From NCBI GenBank assembly GCA_903888655.1, contig CAISUR010000534.1, forward strand, positions 1 to 5,193: a stretch of DNA of 5,193 nucleotides, given 5' to 3'. Position numbers and translations under genes: made by a program. Positions 1-5,193 of the stretch are shown in pieces. How positions within the stretch are numbered: the stretch's first letter is position 1; each line of letters starts with the position of its first letter. Below the pieces are notes generated by a model. The model had not been told where the DNA came from. It made no database searches and saw nothing but the letters and a program-made list of their open reading frames with translations. The stretch comes from an uncultured Bacteroidota bacterium. Lineage in GTDB: Bacteria > Bacteroidota > Bacteroidia > Flavobacteriales > Flavobacteriaceae.

Positions 1-2970
1 ATTAGTTGAACCTGTGTTTATGTTTGAAAAATTATTGCTTGAAATAGTGTGAGTCACAGTTGATGGAGAACTTCCATTATCATAGTAGCCATAAAAACTA
101 CCAGTACCAGCTCCATTTCTGGTAAAAGAAGTAGTAACTACATTTGATTGTATAGTTTTAGTTCCACTTGCAGGAGCTGTATAATTATTATTTATAAGAT
201 AAATATCTCCTGTTGATTTAATATTAAGCGCATTAAAATTATTACTGCTTATTGTTTCTGTTGCTGGAGTACCCGTTTGGTAAATTCCATAAAAAGGATC
301 AGTCATAGCCGTAGCACCAGTAACTGATATACCTGTCATACTATTATTGCTAATGTTTAACGTGGCTCCCGAAGCAGCTGTAGAAGTGTTTACTATCATA
401 CCAACACTACCTAATACAGCCGCTCCAGATAAGGTACCAGAAGTAATTGTATTGTTACTGATACTAGTTGTTCCTGTAACTGCTCCTCCGTTTTGGAAGG
501 GTGCGAATAAGAAACTACCTGTAGCTCCCACTGATTCAATAGAGTTACTAGCAAAGGTATTATAATCTATATTTAAACTACTTGCTGCAGCTGTATTTCT
601 AATACCATATAAAAAAGAACCTGTATTACTACCGTATGCACTAACGTTTTGAATAGTATTCCCAGCAGATACTGCACCTATAATAGTTGCTCCAGTAGCT
701 GAATTTAATATCCCTGTTACAGCAACAGCTCCAGTAGTAGTTGCACTAGTACCTATGGCAATACTGTTTGCAGTAGAAGTACTCCCAATAGTATTAGCAT
801 TAATGGTATAAATACCAGCTGTACCCGATGTATTTATACCTACAAATGTATAACCTATACTCGCTGTTCCACCTGTTCCAAACGATGCAATAGTATTGTT
901 TAAAATGTTAACTGTTCCTGTAGATGAGGATGTAATTCCTGTAATTAAACCTCCACTAGTTGTAGAGGTAATATAAATGTAATTGGTTGCAGAAGCATTG
1001 CCAATTAAATTTCCTGTTGTTGTACCAATATTAACATTACCACTAGTAACATAAATACCTGTAAACACTCCATAAGTAGTTGACGCACCACTAGTTGTTG
1101 TTAAATTAAATGCGGTAATAGTATTATTTTGGACACTTGTAGCAGTTGTAGTTCCAACTGACAAATCTATTCCTATAAATCGATTTCCAAAAGCACCAGC
1201 ATAATAAGTAGTTCCCGTTCCACTAGAGTTTGCCCCTCCTATAAAGTTATTGGAAATAATGTGGCCATTTCCACTTGCAATTTTTATAGCTTCATGCGTA
1301 GAACCACTAGTTGAAGTTCTAGTTGCGGTTTGAAAAAATTTATTTCCTGTTACCGTCCAGCTTGAGTTAAAATTTCCTGCTAGTATACCAAAAGAGTTGT
1401 TAGCCGCACTGAAATAATCTTGAATATTGTTATTGGTTATTTGAATCCCACTATTATCTATCACGGCGGAAGAACCGACAGAAGCTATAGCACAAGATGC
1501 TATATTAGACCCTGCAGAAGTTATGGTATTGTTGTTAATTATATTTCCATCATTACCAGTGGTTGTTCCAGTGGAAAATACAATAGTTCCACCAAGAACT
1601 GAAACAGAATTGGATACTGTACTTGAACCAGAAATAGTACAGTTTTGTATTGTATTATTTGTTGCATCAGCAATAAACTGTATGGTTGAAGTACCTGTTG
1701 TACTGGATGTGCTCGTATTTGAAATAGTCAATGAATTACTTCCTGTGTTCAAACCATCGATGGTTACATTGTCTGCACCATTAAGATTAATCAATGAGGC
1801 TCCAGCTATAGAACCACTAATAGTTCTGGCGCCCCCACCAGCGGGTTGAATTCCAATTGAAGTAAAAGAAGCAGATCCTGTACCACTGGCATTAAGAGCC
1901 GCAGTAGCTGTTTCTGTGGTATTTCCATAAACGCCAATCGTAATTACTCCTTGATGAGTCCCCGCATTAATAGCATCAAATGCGGCTTTTAATGTAGCAT
2001 ATATTGTTGGCCCAGAAGTTCCTGCGCTTGCATTAACAATCACATTCCCATTAGGCTGTGTGTAAGTGTAATTATTTCCTGAATTGTTTTGAATATTCAA
2101 CGCAAGCATATCATTTGCCGTTTCCCCATTTGATATAACACTACTTTGAATGGTTGAAAGGGATTGATTACTGGTATAAAAATAAAATGAAACACTAGCA
2201 TTAGCAGCTTGTGCCGGTATTGAAAAAGATGCAGTACTTCCAGAAGGAGTAACTTGAATTAATGTTGAACTAGAAAAACCATTACTAGTATATCTGCAAT
2301 ACAAATTTTCGCCTGAACTTAATGTTGGAACAGAAGATAAAGAAACAGAAGTAGCACCATAACTACCTTTACCAGCAGTAAATGCAACTGCTATTCCATT
2401 AATAGCAACAGGATTATAGGTTGTTTCTAAAACAGCCATGCTCTCATTTCTATAGGTCCCACTTAAGTAAGTTACATTAAATGTATAATAATTACCATTA
2501 GTTGTTGCTGGTAAAAAAGCCGAAGACCCACCCGAACTAGCTCTCCAGTATGCAGAGGCATTACCCGAATTAGGCGCGATAAATTGATTATAACCCGCAA
2601 TAGTTTGATTACTGCTAGATGCTCTCCAAGTATTGTAGTAGCTATCTGAATTCCATTCCCATTTTCGTGTTCCAGACGAGGTACTCGCAGTTTCTTTGAC
2701 TCTCACCTGTTTTAAAGCTGGAGTAACTGTAGTAGTTCCATAATTTGTATAAGTACCATTTATATCTGTACCCAAATTTGTAAGTTGTGCCGACACATTT
2801 GAACTAAAGAACAAAATAATCATCAACCCAATAGCTGACAAAAACTTGTTAAACGATTTTCTTCCGAAAACAGCCTCCTGATGTAAAGAATTTTCAGGTA
2901 TACTGTCTAAACTACCATTGTTACGTAAAGAATTTTTCATAAGCTTCGGGTTTTGCGTAAAATTGTTCAT
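1..2970 (-). CDS. Large secreted beta-helix repeat protein (adhesin-like, probable T9SS cargo), 3' end beyond window
   Basis: The frame stays open from the ATG at 2970 to base 1, giving 990 codons with no stop, so the C-terminus is missing. Residues 39-61 form a signal peptide core (FLSAIGLMIILFFSSNVSA) with likely cleavage A61/Q62, preceded by about 40 polar and basic residues. Residues 62-310 are a Trp/Tyr-containing region with WRASS twice (115-119, 142-146) and a stretch around MAVLETTYNPV (178-188). Residues 320-445 resemble a segment common in large Bacteroidota surface proteins (ATLKAAFDAINAG, then LNGADNVTIDGLN at 395-407). From about 390 onward, N-N-x-I/F turns recur (NNTIQN, NNNTIT, NNFIGG, NNTITAF, NNTIASF, NNSMTG, SNNF), as expected for a right-handed parallel beta-helix. 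Composition is rich in Ser, Thr, Gly, Asn and Ala, with very few Cys. I infer surface display or secretion through the type IX system; the C-terminal sorting domain that would prove it lies outside. M11 (2940) is an alternative in-frame start. An enzymatic polysaccharide-binding role is possible but no catalytic motif is visible. Confidence 0.88.
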   Translation of the reverse strand, partial: MNNFTQNPKLMKNSLRNNGSLDSIPENSLHQEAVFGRKSFNKFLSAIGLMIILFFSSNVSAQLTNLGTDINGTYTNYGTTTVTPALKQVRVKETASTSSGTRKWEWNSDSYYNTWRASSSNQTIAGYNQFIAPNSGNASAYWRASSGGSSAFLPATTNGNYYTFNVTYLSGTYRNESMAVLETTYNPVAINGIAVAFTAGKGSYGATSVSLSSVPTLSSGENLYCRYTSNGFSSSTLIQVTPSGSTASFSIPAQAANASVSFYFYTSNQSLSTIQSSVISNGETANDMLALNIQNNSGNNYTYTQPNGNVIVNASAGTSGPTIYATLKAAFDAINAGTHQGVITIGVYGNTTETATAALNASGTGSASFTSIGIQPAGGGARTISGSIAGASLINLNGADNVTIDGLNTGSNSLTISNTSTSSTTGTSTIQFIADATNNTIQNCTISGSSTVSNSVSVLGGTIVFSTGTTTGNDGNIINNNTITSAGSNIASCAIASVGSSAVIDNSGIQITNNNIQDYFSAANNSFGILAGNFNSSWTVTGNKFFQTATRTSTSGSTHEAIKIASGNGHIISNNFIGGANSSGTGTTYYAGAFGNRFIGIDLSVGTTTATSVQNNTITAFNLTTTSGASTTYGVFTGIYVTSGNVNIGTTTGNLIGNASATNYIYITSTTSGGLITGITSSSTGTVNILNNTIASFGTGGTASIGYTFVGINTSGTAGIYTINANTIGSTSTANSIAIGTSATTTGAVAVTGILNSATGATIIGAVSAGNTIQNVSAYGSNTGSFLYGIRNTAAASSLNIDYNTFASNSIESVGATGSFLFAPFQNGGAVTGTTSISNNTITSGTLSGAAVLGSVGMIVNTSTAASGATLNISNNSMTGISVTGATAMTDPFYGIYQTGTPATETISSNNFNALNIKSTGDIYLINNNYTAPASGTKTIQSNVVTTSFTRNGAGTGSFYGYYDNGSSPSTVTHTISSNNFSNINTGSTN
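2788..2856 (-). other. Signal peptide core and predicted cleavage site of the large surface protein
   Basis: Codons 39-61 encode a hydrophobic stretch preceded by basic residues (RK at 37-38, K42) and ending in the small-residue motif VSA before Q62. This is the expected shape of a Sec signal peptide cleaved by signal peptidase I, and a Gln right after the cut is common in Bacteroidota. Starting at M50 would leave only a dozen hydrophobic residues and no positive charges, so translation must begin upstream, at 2940 or 2970. Confidence 0.8.
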
Positions 2971-3081
2971 TATAGATATGATGTAAAATTTTCAATATTT
3001 TGATTTTTCCTTATCGATTGAATTGATTTTTAGGTACTATTTTTTATCAAATTGAAAAAAAATCAGTCTCCAAAAAGCACA

Positions 3082-3099
3082 TTTACAAATTTTTGTAAA
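3082..3099. promoter_or_regulatory. Perfect 8-bp inverted repeat, candidate operator or hairpin
   Basis: TTTACAAA and its exact reverse complement TTTGTAAA are separated by TT. The site lies about 112 bp upstream of the ATG at 2970, in the leader or promoter region of the large surface-protein gene. The symmetry suits a dimeric regulator. A weak AT-rich hairpin is also possible, but there is no T-tract that would make it a terminator. In such AT-rich sequence a chance palindrome cannot be excluded. Confidence 0.35.
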
Positions 3100-3101
3100 C
3101 G

Positions 3102-3111
3102 AAATCGATTT
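3102..3111. promoter_or_regulatory. Perfect 10-bp palindrome next to the inverted repeat
   Basis: AAATCGATTT is its own reverse complement and begins two bases after the inverted repeat at 3082-3099, so two symmetric sites sit side by side. A related ATCGATT sequence occurs at about 3013. They may form a compound regulator site for the surface-protein gene. Function is inferred only from symmetry and position. Confidence 0.25.
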
Positions 3112-3173
3112 AGGAATCTGTAAAAGTAATTAAAAATATTTATTTAACATATTAAGAAAGCGTAAATTAAATT

Positions 3174-3187
3174 CGCAAACGTTTTCG
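3174..3187. promoter_or_regulatory. LacI-type operator-like pseudo-palindrome
   Basis: CGCAAACGTTTTCG is a 14-bp palindrome with one mismatched pair and a central AACGTT. LacI/CcpA-family regulators typically bind sites of this shape with a central CG. It is about 200 bp upstream of the surface-protein ATG and stands out from the surrounding AT-rich DNA. No regulator gene is in the window, so the assignment is tentative. Confidence 0.25.
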
Positions 3188-3245
3188 TGTTGATAAATTA
3201 GGAAGAATCAAGGTGCTAAACTACTGGAAATATTTAACTCATAAA

Positions 3246-3347
3246 TTTAACCACAAAGCCCGCGAAGAAGGCACGATGAACACGAAGATTATAGTAAAAC
3301 TTTGTGAAACGCTGTAAAAACCTCTATGGAACTCGGTGAAAAAAAGA
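3246..3347. repeat. Intergenic repeat element, copy 1 (about 102 bp)
   Basis: This copy begins TTTAACCACAAAGCCCGCG and ends near AACTCGGTG followed by an A-run. It matches copy 2 over most of its length, including GAAGATTATAGTAAAA in the middle. It is about 10 bp longer because of an insertion around CGCTGTAAAA (about 3310-3320). The left half carries CACAAAG/CACGAAG-type words and the right half their complements (TTTGTG, CTCTATGG, CTCGGTG), so the element is an imperfect inverted repeat. Open frames across it are by-products of the repeat, not genes. Confidence 0.85.
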
Positions 3348-3439
3348 TTTAACCACAAAGCCCACGAAGAAGGCACAAAGGACTCGAAGATTATAGTAAA
3401 AGGTTGTGAAAATCTCTGTGGAACTCGGTGTAACAAAAA
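3348..3439. repeat. Intergenic repeat element, copy 2 (about 92 bp)
   Basis: This directly follows copy 1 in the same orientation. The left arm (3351-3390) contains four degenerate 10-bp units: ACCACAAAGC, CCACGAAGAA, GGCACAAAGG and ACTCGAAGAT. The right arm (3403-3432) contains complementary words at the same 10-bp spacing (TTGTG, CTCTGTGG, CTCGGTG). The two arms could pair over a central TTATAGTAAA. From memory, intergenic repeats of this kind occur widely in Bacteroidota and produce spurious annotated peptides with NHKAHE-like sequence; one such peptide is encoded here. Confidence 0.85.
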
Positions 3440-3465
3440 TTTAACCACGAAATGCACCATCAAGG
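3440..3465. repeat. Truncated third copy of the intergenic repeat
   Basis: TTTAACCACGAAATGCACCA repeats the start of copies 1 and 2 (TTTAACCACAAAGCCCACGA), then similarity is lost after about 25 bases. It shares their orientation and directly follows copy 2, so the array is two full copies plus a decayed or truncated end. Confidence 0.65.
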
Positions 3466-3521
3466 TATTAAGTTCAGAAATACATTATACAAATATTATT
3501 GAGGTCATAAAACTTTATTTC

Positions 3522-3551
3522 AAAAAAAAATGCCAAACTTACGCTTGACAT
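3522..3551 (-). terminator. Rho-independent terminator of prfA
   Basis: Read on the minus strand, about 33 bases after the prfA stop codon, ATGTCAAG and TTTGGCAT form an 8-bp stem with two G-U pairs around the loop CGTAAG. A run of T follows directly (3522-3529). An A-run precedes the stem (complement of 3554-3560) and could extend it. On the plus strand the same hairpin is followed by a T-run at 3554-3560, so it might stop transcription both ways. The stem is modest in GC, as usual for such genomes. Confidence 0.7.
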
Positions 3552-3584
3552 CATTTTTTTTATTCTTTTCTCTATATTCTTTGA

Positions 3585-4658
3585 TTAAAAAACTTCGCTT
3601 TCTTTCAGTTTTTCCATATTGTTTACCAACTGAAGCTCGTCGACGAATTTTTGAATTTTTCCGTTCATAACGCCGTCCATATCAAAAACATCAAGACCAA
3701 TTCGGTGGTCAGTTACACGGCCTTGCGAATAATTGTAGGTTCTAATTTTTGCTGAACGGTCGCCCGAACTCACTTGAGACGAACGTTTAGTAGCATCTTC
3801 GGCTTGTTTTTTAGCCAATTCTTGTTCGTATAAACGCGAACGTAGAACCTCTAATGCCTTATCTTTATTTTTGTGTTGCGATTTTTGATCCTGACATTGG
3901 GCTACCAATCCGGTTGGAATGTGTGTTAAACGCACCGCCGATTTAGTGGTATTTACCGATTGACCGCCGGGTCCCGACGAACAGAAAAAGTCGACACGCA
4001 CGTCGTTCATATCAATTTGCACGTCAAATTCTTCGGCTTCTGGTAAAACCATTACTGTTGCAGCTGACGTGTGTACACGACCTTGGGTTTCCGTTTGAGG
4101 GACACGTTGTACTCGATGCACGCCCGCTTCAAATTTTAACGTTCCATACACATCTTCACCCGTTACTTCAAAAATCACCTCTTTGAATCCGCCCGAAGTC
4201 CCTTCGTTCAAATCCACTACCGAAGTTCTCCAACCGCGAGTTTCGCAATATTTGGTGTACATTCTGAATAAATCTCCTGCAAAAATAGATGCTTCGTCTC
4301 CGCCGGTTCCGGCGCGGATTTCTACCATTACATTTTTGGCATCTTCCGCGTCTTTTGGAATTAACATGAATTTGATTTCATCTTCTAGTTTTGGAAGACG
4401 CTCTTTGGCTTCTTCCAATTGCATTTTGGCCATTTCTACCATTTCGACATCCGAACCATCGGCAATAATTTCGTTGGCTTCTTCTATATTTCCGGTAACA
4501 TTTATCAATTCTTCGCGCTTTTCCATCAAATCTTTAAGTCCTTTGTACTCTTGATTTAATTGCACATAACGTTTTTGATCAGAAATTACATCCGGCTGAA
4601 TAATCAAGTCTGATATTTCATCGAAACGTTGCTTTACGTATTGAAGTCTCTCTAACAT
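3585..4658 (-). CDS. prfA: Peptide chain release factor 1 (RF1)
   Basis: Cytoplasmic translation factor that recognises UAA and UAG in the ribosomal A site and triggers hydrolysis of peptidyl-tRNA. The 357 residues match the normal family length, and the frame is complete and intact. Residues 1-100 are the helical N-terminal domain. RAGTGGDEAS (115-124) opens the conserved core. HRVQRVPQTETQGRVHTSA (181-199) contains the PxT tripeptide that reads the stop codon, here P187-Q188-T189; E. coli RF1 has PAT. RF2 would carry SPF in its place, so this is RF1. SSGPGGQSVNTT (227-238) contains catalytic GGQ 231-233, whose Gln is the usual target of PrmC methylation. The C-terminal part has the conserved DRSAKIRTYNYSQGRVTDHR block (300-319). 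There is no Shine-Dalgarno before the ATG at 4658; the leader is A-rich. It has its own -7 box upstream and a terminator downstream, suggesting a single-gene transcript. Confidence 0.98.
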   Translation of the reverse strand: MLERLQYVKQRFDEISDLIIQPDVISDQKRYVQLNQEYKGLKDLMEKREELINVTGNIEEANEIIADGSDVEMVEMAKMQLEEAKERLPKLEDEIKFMLIPKDAEDAKNVMVEIRAGTGGDEASIFAGDLFRMYTKYCETRGWRTSVVDLNEGTSGGFKEVIFEVTGEDVYGTLKFEAGVHRVQRVPQTETQGRVHTSAATVMVLPEAEEFDVQIDMNDVRVDFFCSSGPGGQSVNTTKSAVRLTHIPTGLVAQCQDQKSQHKNKDKALEVLRSRLYEQELAKKQAEDATKRSSQVSSGDRSAKIRTYNYSQGRVTDHRIGLDVFDMDGVMNGKIQKFVDELQLVNNMEKLKESEVF

Positions 4659-4680
4659 TTTGAATTCTTTATTTGGAGTG

Positions 4681-4688
4681 CAAAAGTA
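4681..4688 (-). promoter_or_regulatory. Bacteroidota-type -7 box of the prfA promoter
   Basis: On the minus strand this reads TACTTTTG, an exact match to the TAnnTTTG -7 consensus of Bacteroidota sigma-ABfr. It ends 22 bases before the prfA ATG, which would give a short leader of roughly 15-18 nt. A good -33 TTG is not visible at the expected distance (CTG about 21 bases upstream is the nearest candidate), so strength is uncertain. Confidence 0.55.
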
Positions 4689-4700
4689 ATAAAAAAAGTA

Positions 4701-4726
4701 TTCAGTTGGCAGTGTTCAGTTGGCAG
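4701..4726. repeat. 12-bp direct repeat at 14-bp period in divergent promoter region
   Basis: TTCAGTTGGCAG occurs twice exactly (4701-4712 and 4715-4726), separated by TG. It lies between the divergent prfA and lipoprotein genes, just upstream of the prfA -7 box. CAGTTGGCAG-type short tandem repeats are, from memory, common in Bacteroidota spacers, so this may be a simple-sequence remnant rather than a regulator site. Confidence 0.7.
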
Positions 4727-4761
4727 ATTTTTCATAGTATTGTAGTTTAAAATTGATTCTT

Positions 4762-5193
4762 ATGAAAATTAGTTCTCTATCTCTGATGGTTCTCTGTTTG
4801 ATACTATTTATATCTTGTAAAAAACATGATAAAAATGGAAACGAAATAAAGTCATTTAATGAATTAGCCAAAGCTAAATGGTTGCTTGGTGAATGGGAAA
4901 AAACAGATAGTTTAGGAACGCTCAAAGAACTATGGAAAAACGAAGATGATAGCACATTTGTTGGAAAATCATATTATTTACAAAACAATAAAGACACGCT
5001 CTTCAATGAACAAATAGAATTAATTCAAGAAAAAGACCATTTGATATACAGAGCTACAGTTGAAGGAGAAAACAATGATGAACCAGTTCCTTTCCAATTA
5101 ACAAAAGCAGATGACAGCCTTTTAATATTTGAAAATCCAAAGCACAATTATCCTCAAAAAATTGAATATAAACTGAAAAAAAACAATAGATCG
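4762..5193 (+). CDS. DUF6265-like lipoprotein, 3' end beyond window
   Basis: 144 codons are open from the ATG at 4762 to the right edge, with no stop reached. Residues 1-18 are a short lipoprotein signal peptide (basic K2, hydrophobic core, then LFIS) and Cys19 is the lipidation site. The following KKHDKNG lacks the acidic-rich surface export signal of Bacteroidota, so I infer a periplasm-facing lipoprotein. The mature part shows WLLGEWE (40-46), ELW (56-58), FVGKSYYL (66-73), EQIELI (83-88) and FENPKHNYPQKIEY (123-136). This pattern of a conserved W-GEW start and an FENP-H-PQ-I-Y end is typical of DUF6265, a small lipocalin-like beta-barrel family with no established function. The visible part is probably almost the whole protein. 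The start is the only ATG that gives a signal peptide. It is transcribed divergently from prfA. A weak candidate promoter is TTG at 4720-4722 with TAGTTTAA at 4743-4750, but the leader would be only a few bases long. Confidence 0.85.
   Translation, partial: MKISSLSLMVLCLILFISCKKHDKNGNEIKSFNELAKAKWLLGEWEKTDSLGTLKELWKNEDDSTFVGKSYYLQNNKDTLFNEQIELIQEKDHLIYRATVEGENNDEPVPFQLTKADDSLLIFENPKHNYPQKIEYKLKKNNRS

Larger units (their letters stand above)
2971..3584. other. Gene-poor spacer between prfA and the large surface-protein gene
   Basis: No credible coding sequence is visible here. The part next to the surface-protein gene (2971-3245) is very AT-rich and holds palindromes at 3082-3099 and 3102-3111 and an operator-like pseudo-palindrome at 3174-3187. 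I searched the minus strand for a Bacteroidota promoter and found no convincing pair of boxes. The best -7 match is TCAATTTG (reading down from about 3055), but its nearest upstream TTG is only about 15 bases away, so I do not call it. Positions 3246-3465 are intergenic repeats, and 3522-3551 is the prfA terminator. Positions 3466-3521 show nothing recognisable. Confidence 0.7.

Noticed and set aside
347..1849. Plus-strand open frames at 347-565, 1420-1602 and 1523-1849
   Set aside because: They lie antisense within the continuous 990-codon minus-strand gene. Their hydrophobic Val/Pro/Ile-rich sequence is what the complement of Thr/Asn/Gly codons produces.
2871..2880. Perfect AGGAGG Shine-Dalgarno-like word on the minus strand inside the surface-protein gene
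   Set aside because: It falls at codons 31-33 with no ATG, GTG or TTG in frame at a suitable distance, and Bacteroidota rarely use Shine-Dalgarno sites. It is coincidental to Gln-Glu-Ala codons.
3246..3465. CRISPR array
   Set aside because: The repeated units are about 92-102 bp and directly adjacent, with no unique spacers of constant length and no cas genes nearby.
3246..3465. Insertion sequence or transposon remnant
   Set aside because: There is no transposase coding trace and no clear terminal inverted repeats with target duplications. The arms are diffuse and periodic rather than sharp ends. A non-autonomous element remains possible but cannot be shown.
3239..3548. Short open frames on both strands across the repeat array (3239-3463 minus, 3336-3548 plus)
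   Set aside because: They are translations of the intergenic repeat. The plus-strand peptide has the NHKAHEEG-type sequence typical of spurious calls, both frames lie in repeat DNA, and neither has a recognisable domain or start context.
4183..4955. Open frames at 4183-4554 (plus) and 4716-4955 (minus)
   Set aside because: The first is antisense to prfA and the second antisense to the DUF6265-like lipoprotein. Both opposing genes are supported by clear family motifs, while these frames have none.

Overview
The window looks like a piece of a Bacteroidota chromosome, most probably Flavobacterium or a close relative. The evidence is the AT-rich sequence, the absence of Shine-Dalgarno sites before the starts, an exact TAnnTTTG-type -7 box upstream of prfA, a Bacteroidota-style repeat-rich secreted protein, and a DUF6265-like lipoprotein. 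This assignment rests on sequence style and recognised families, not on a database search.

Layout. (1) Positions 1-2970, minus strand: one uninterrupted reading frame of 990 codons that runs off the left edge. It encodes the N-terminal part of a very large secreted Ser/Thr/Asn/Gly-rich protein. It has an extended signal peptide, an N-terminal globular region, a conserved segment typical of Bacteroidota surface proteins, and then a long parallel beta-helix-like stretch built on N-N-x-I turns. (2) Positions 2971-3584: a gene-poor spacer of about 614 bp. It holds two AT-rich palindromes and one operator-like pseudo-palindrome near the large gene, then two and a fragment copies of a roughly 92-102 bp intergenic repeat with internal 10-bp periodicity, and finally a hairpin/T-tract terminator for prfA. 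(3) Positions 3585-4658, minus strand: complete prfA, peptide chain release factor 1, with both the PxT stop-codon reading motif and the GGQ catalytic motif. (4) Positions 4659-4761: a short divergent spacer with the prfA -7 box and a 12-bp direct repeat at a 14-bp period. (5) Positions 4762-5193, plus strand: the start of a small lipoprotein gene (DUF6265-like), cut by the right edge.

The three genes do not form an obvious pathway. prfA is a housekeeping translation gene with its own promoter box and terminator. The large surface protein downstream is probably transcribed separately, since a terminator and about 500 bp of repeat-filled spacer lie between them. The lipoprotein is divergent from prfA.

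I do not see a new defence, mobile or regulatory system here. The items most worth a second look are the large surface protein with its unusually long pre-signal extension, the intergenic repeat family, and the palindrome cluster upstream of the large gene.
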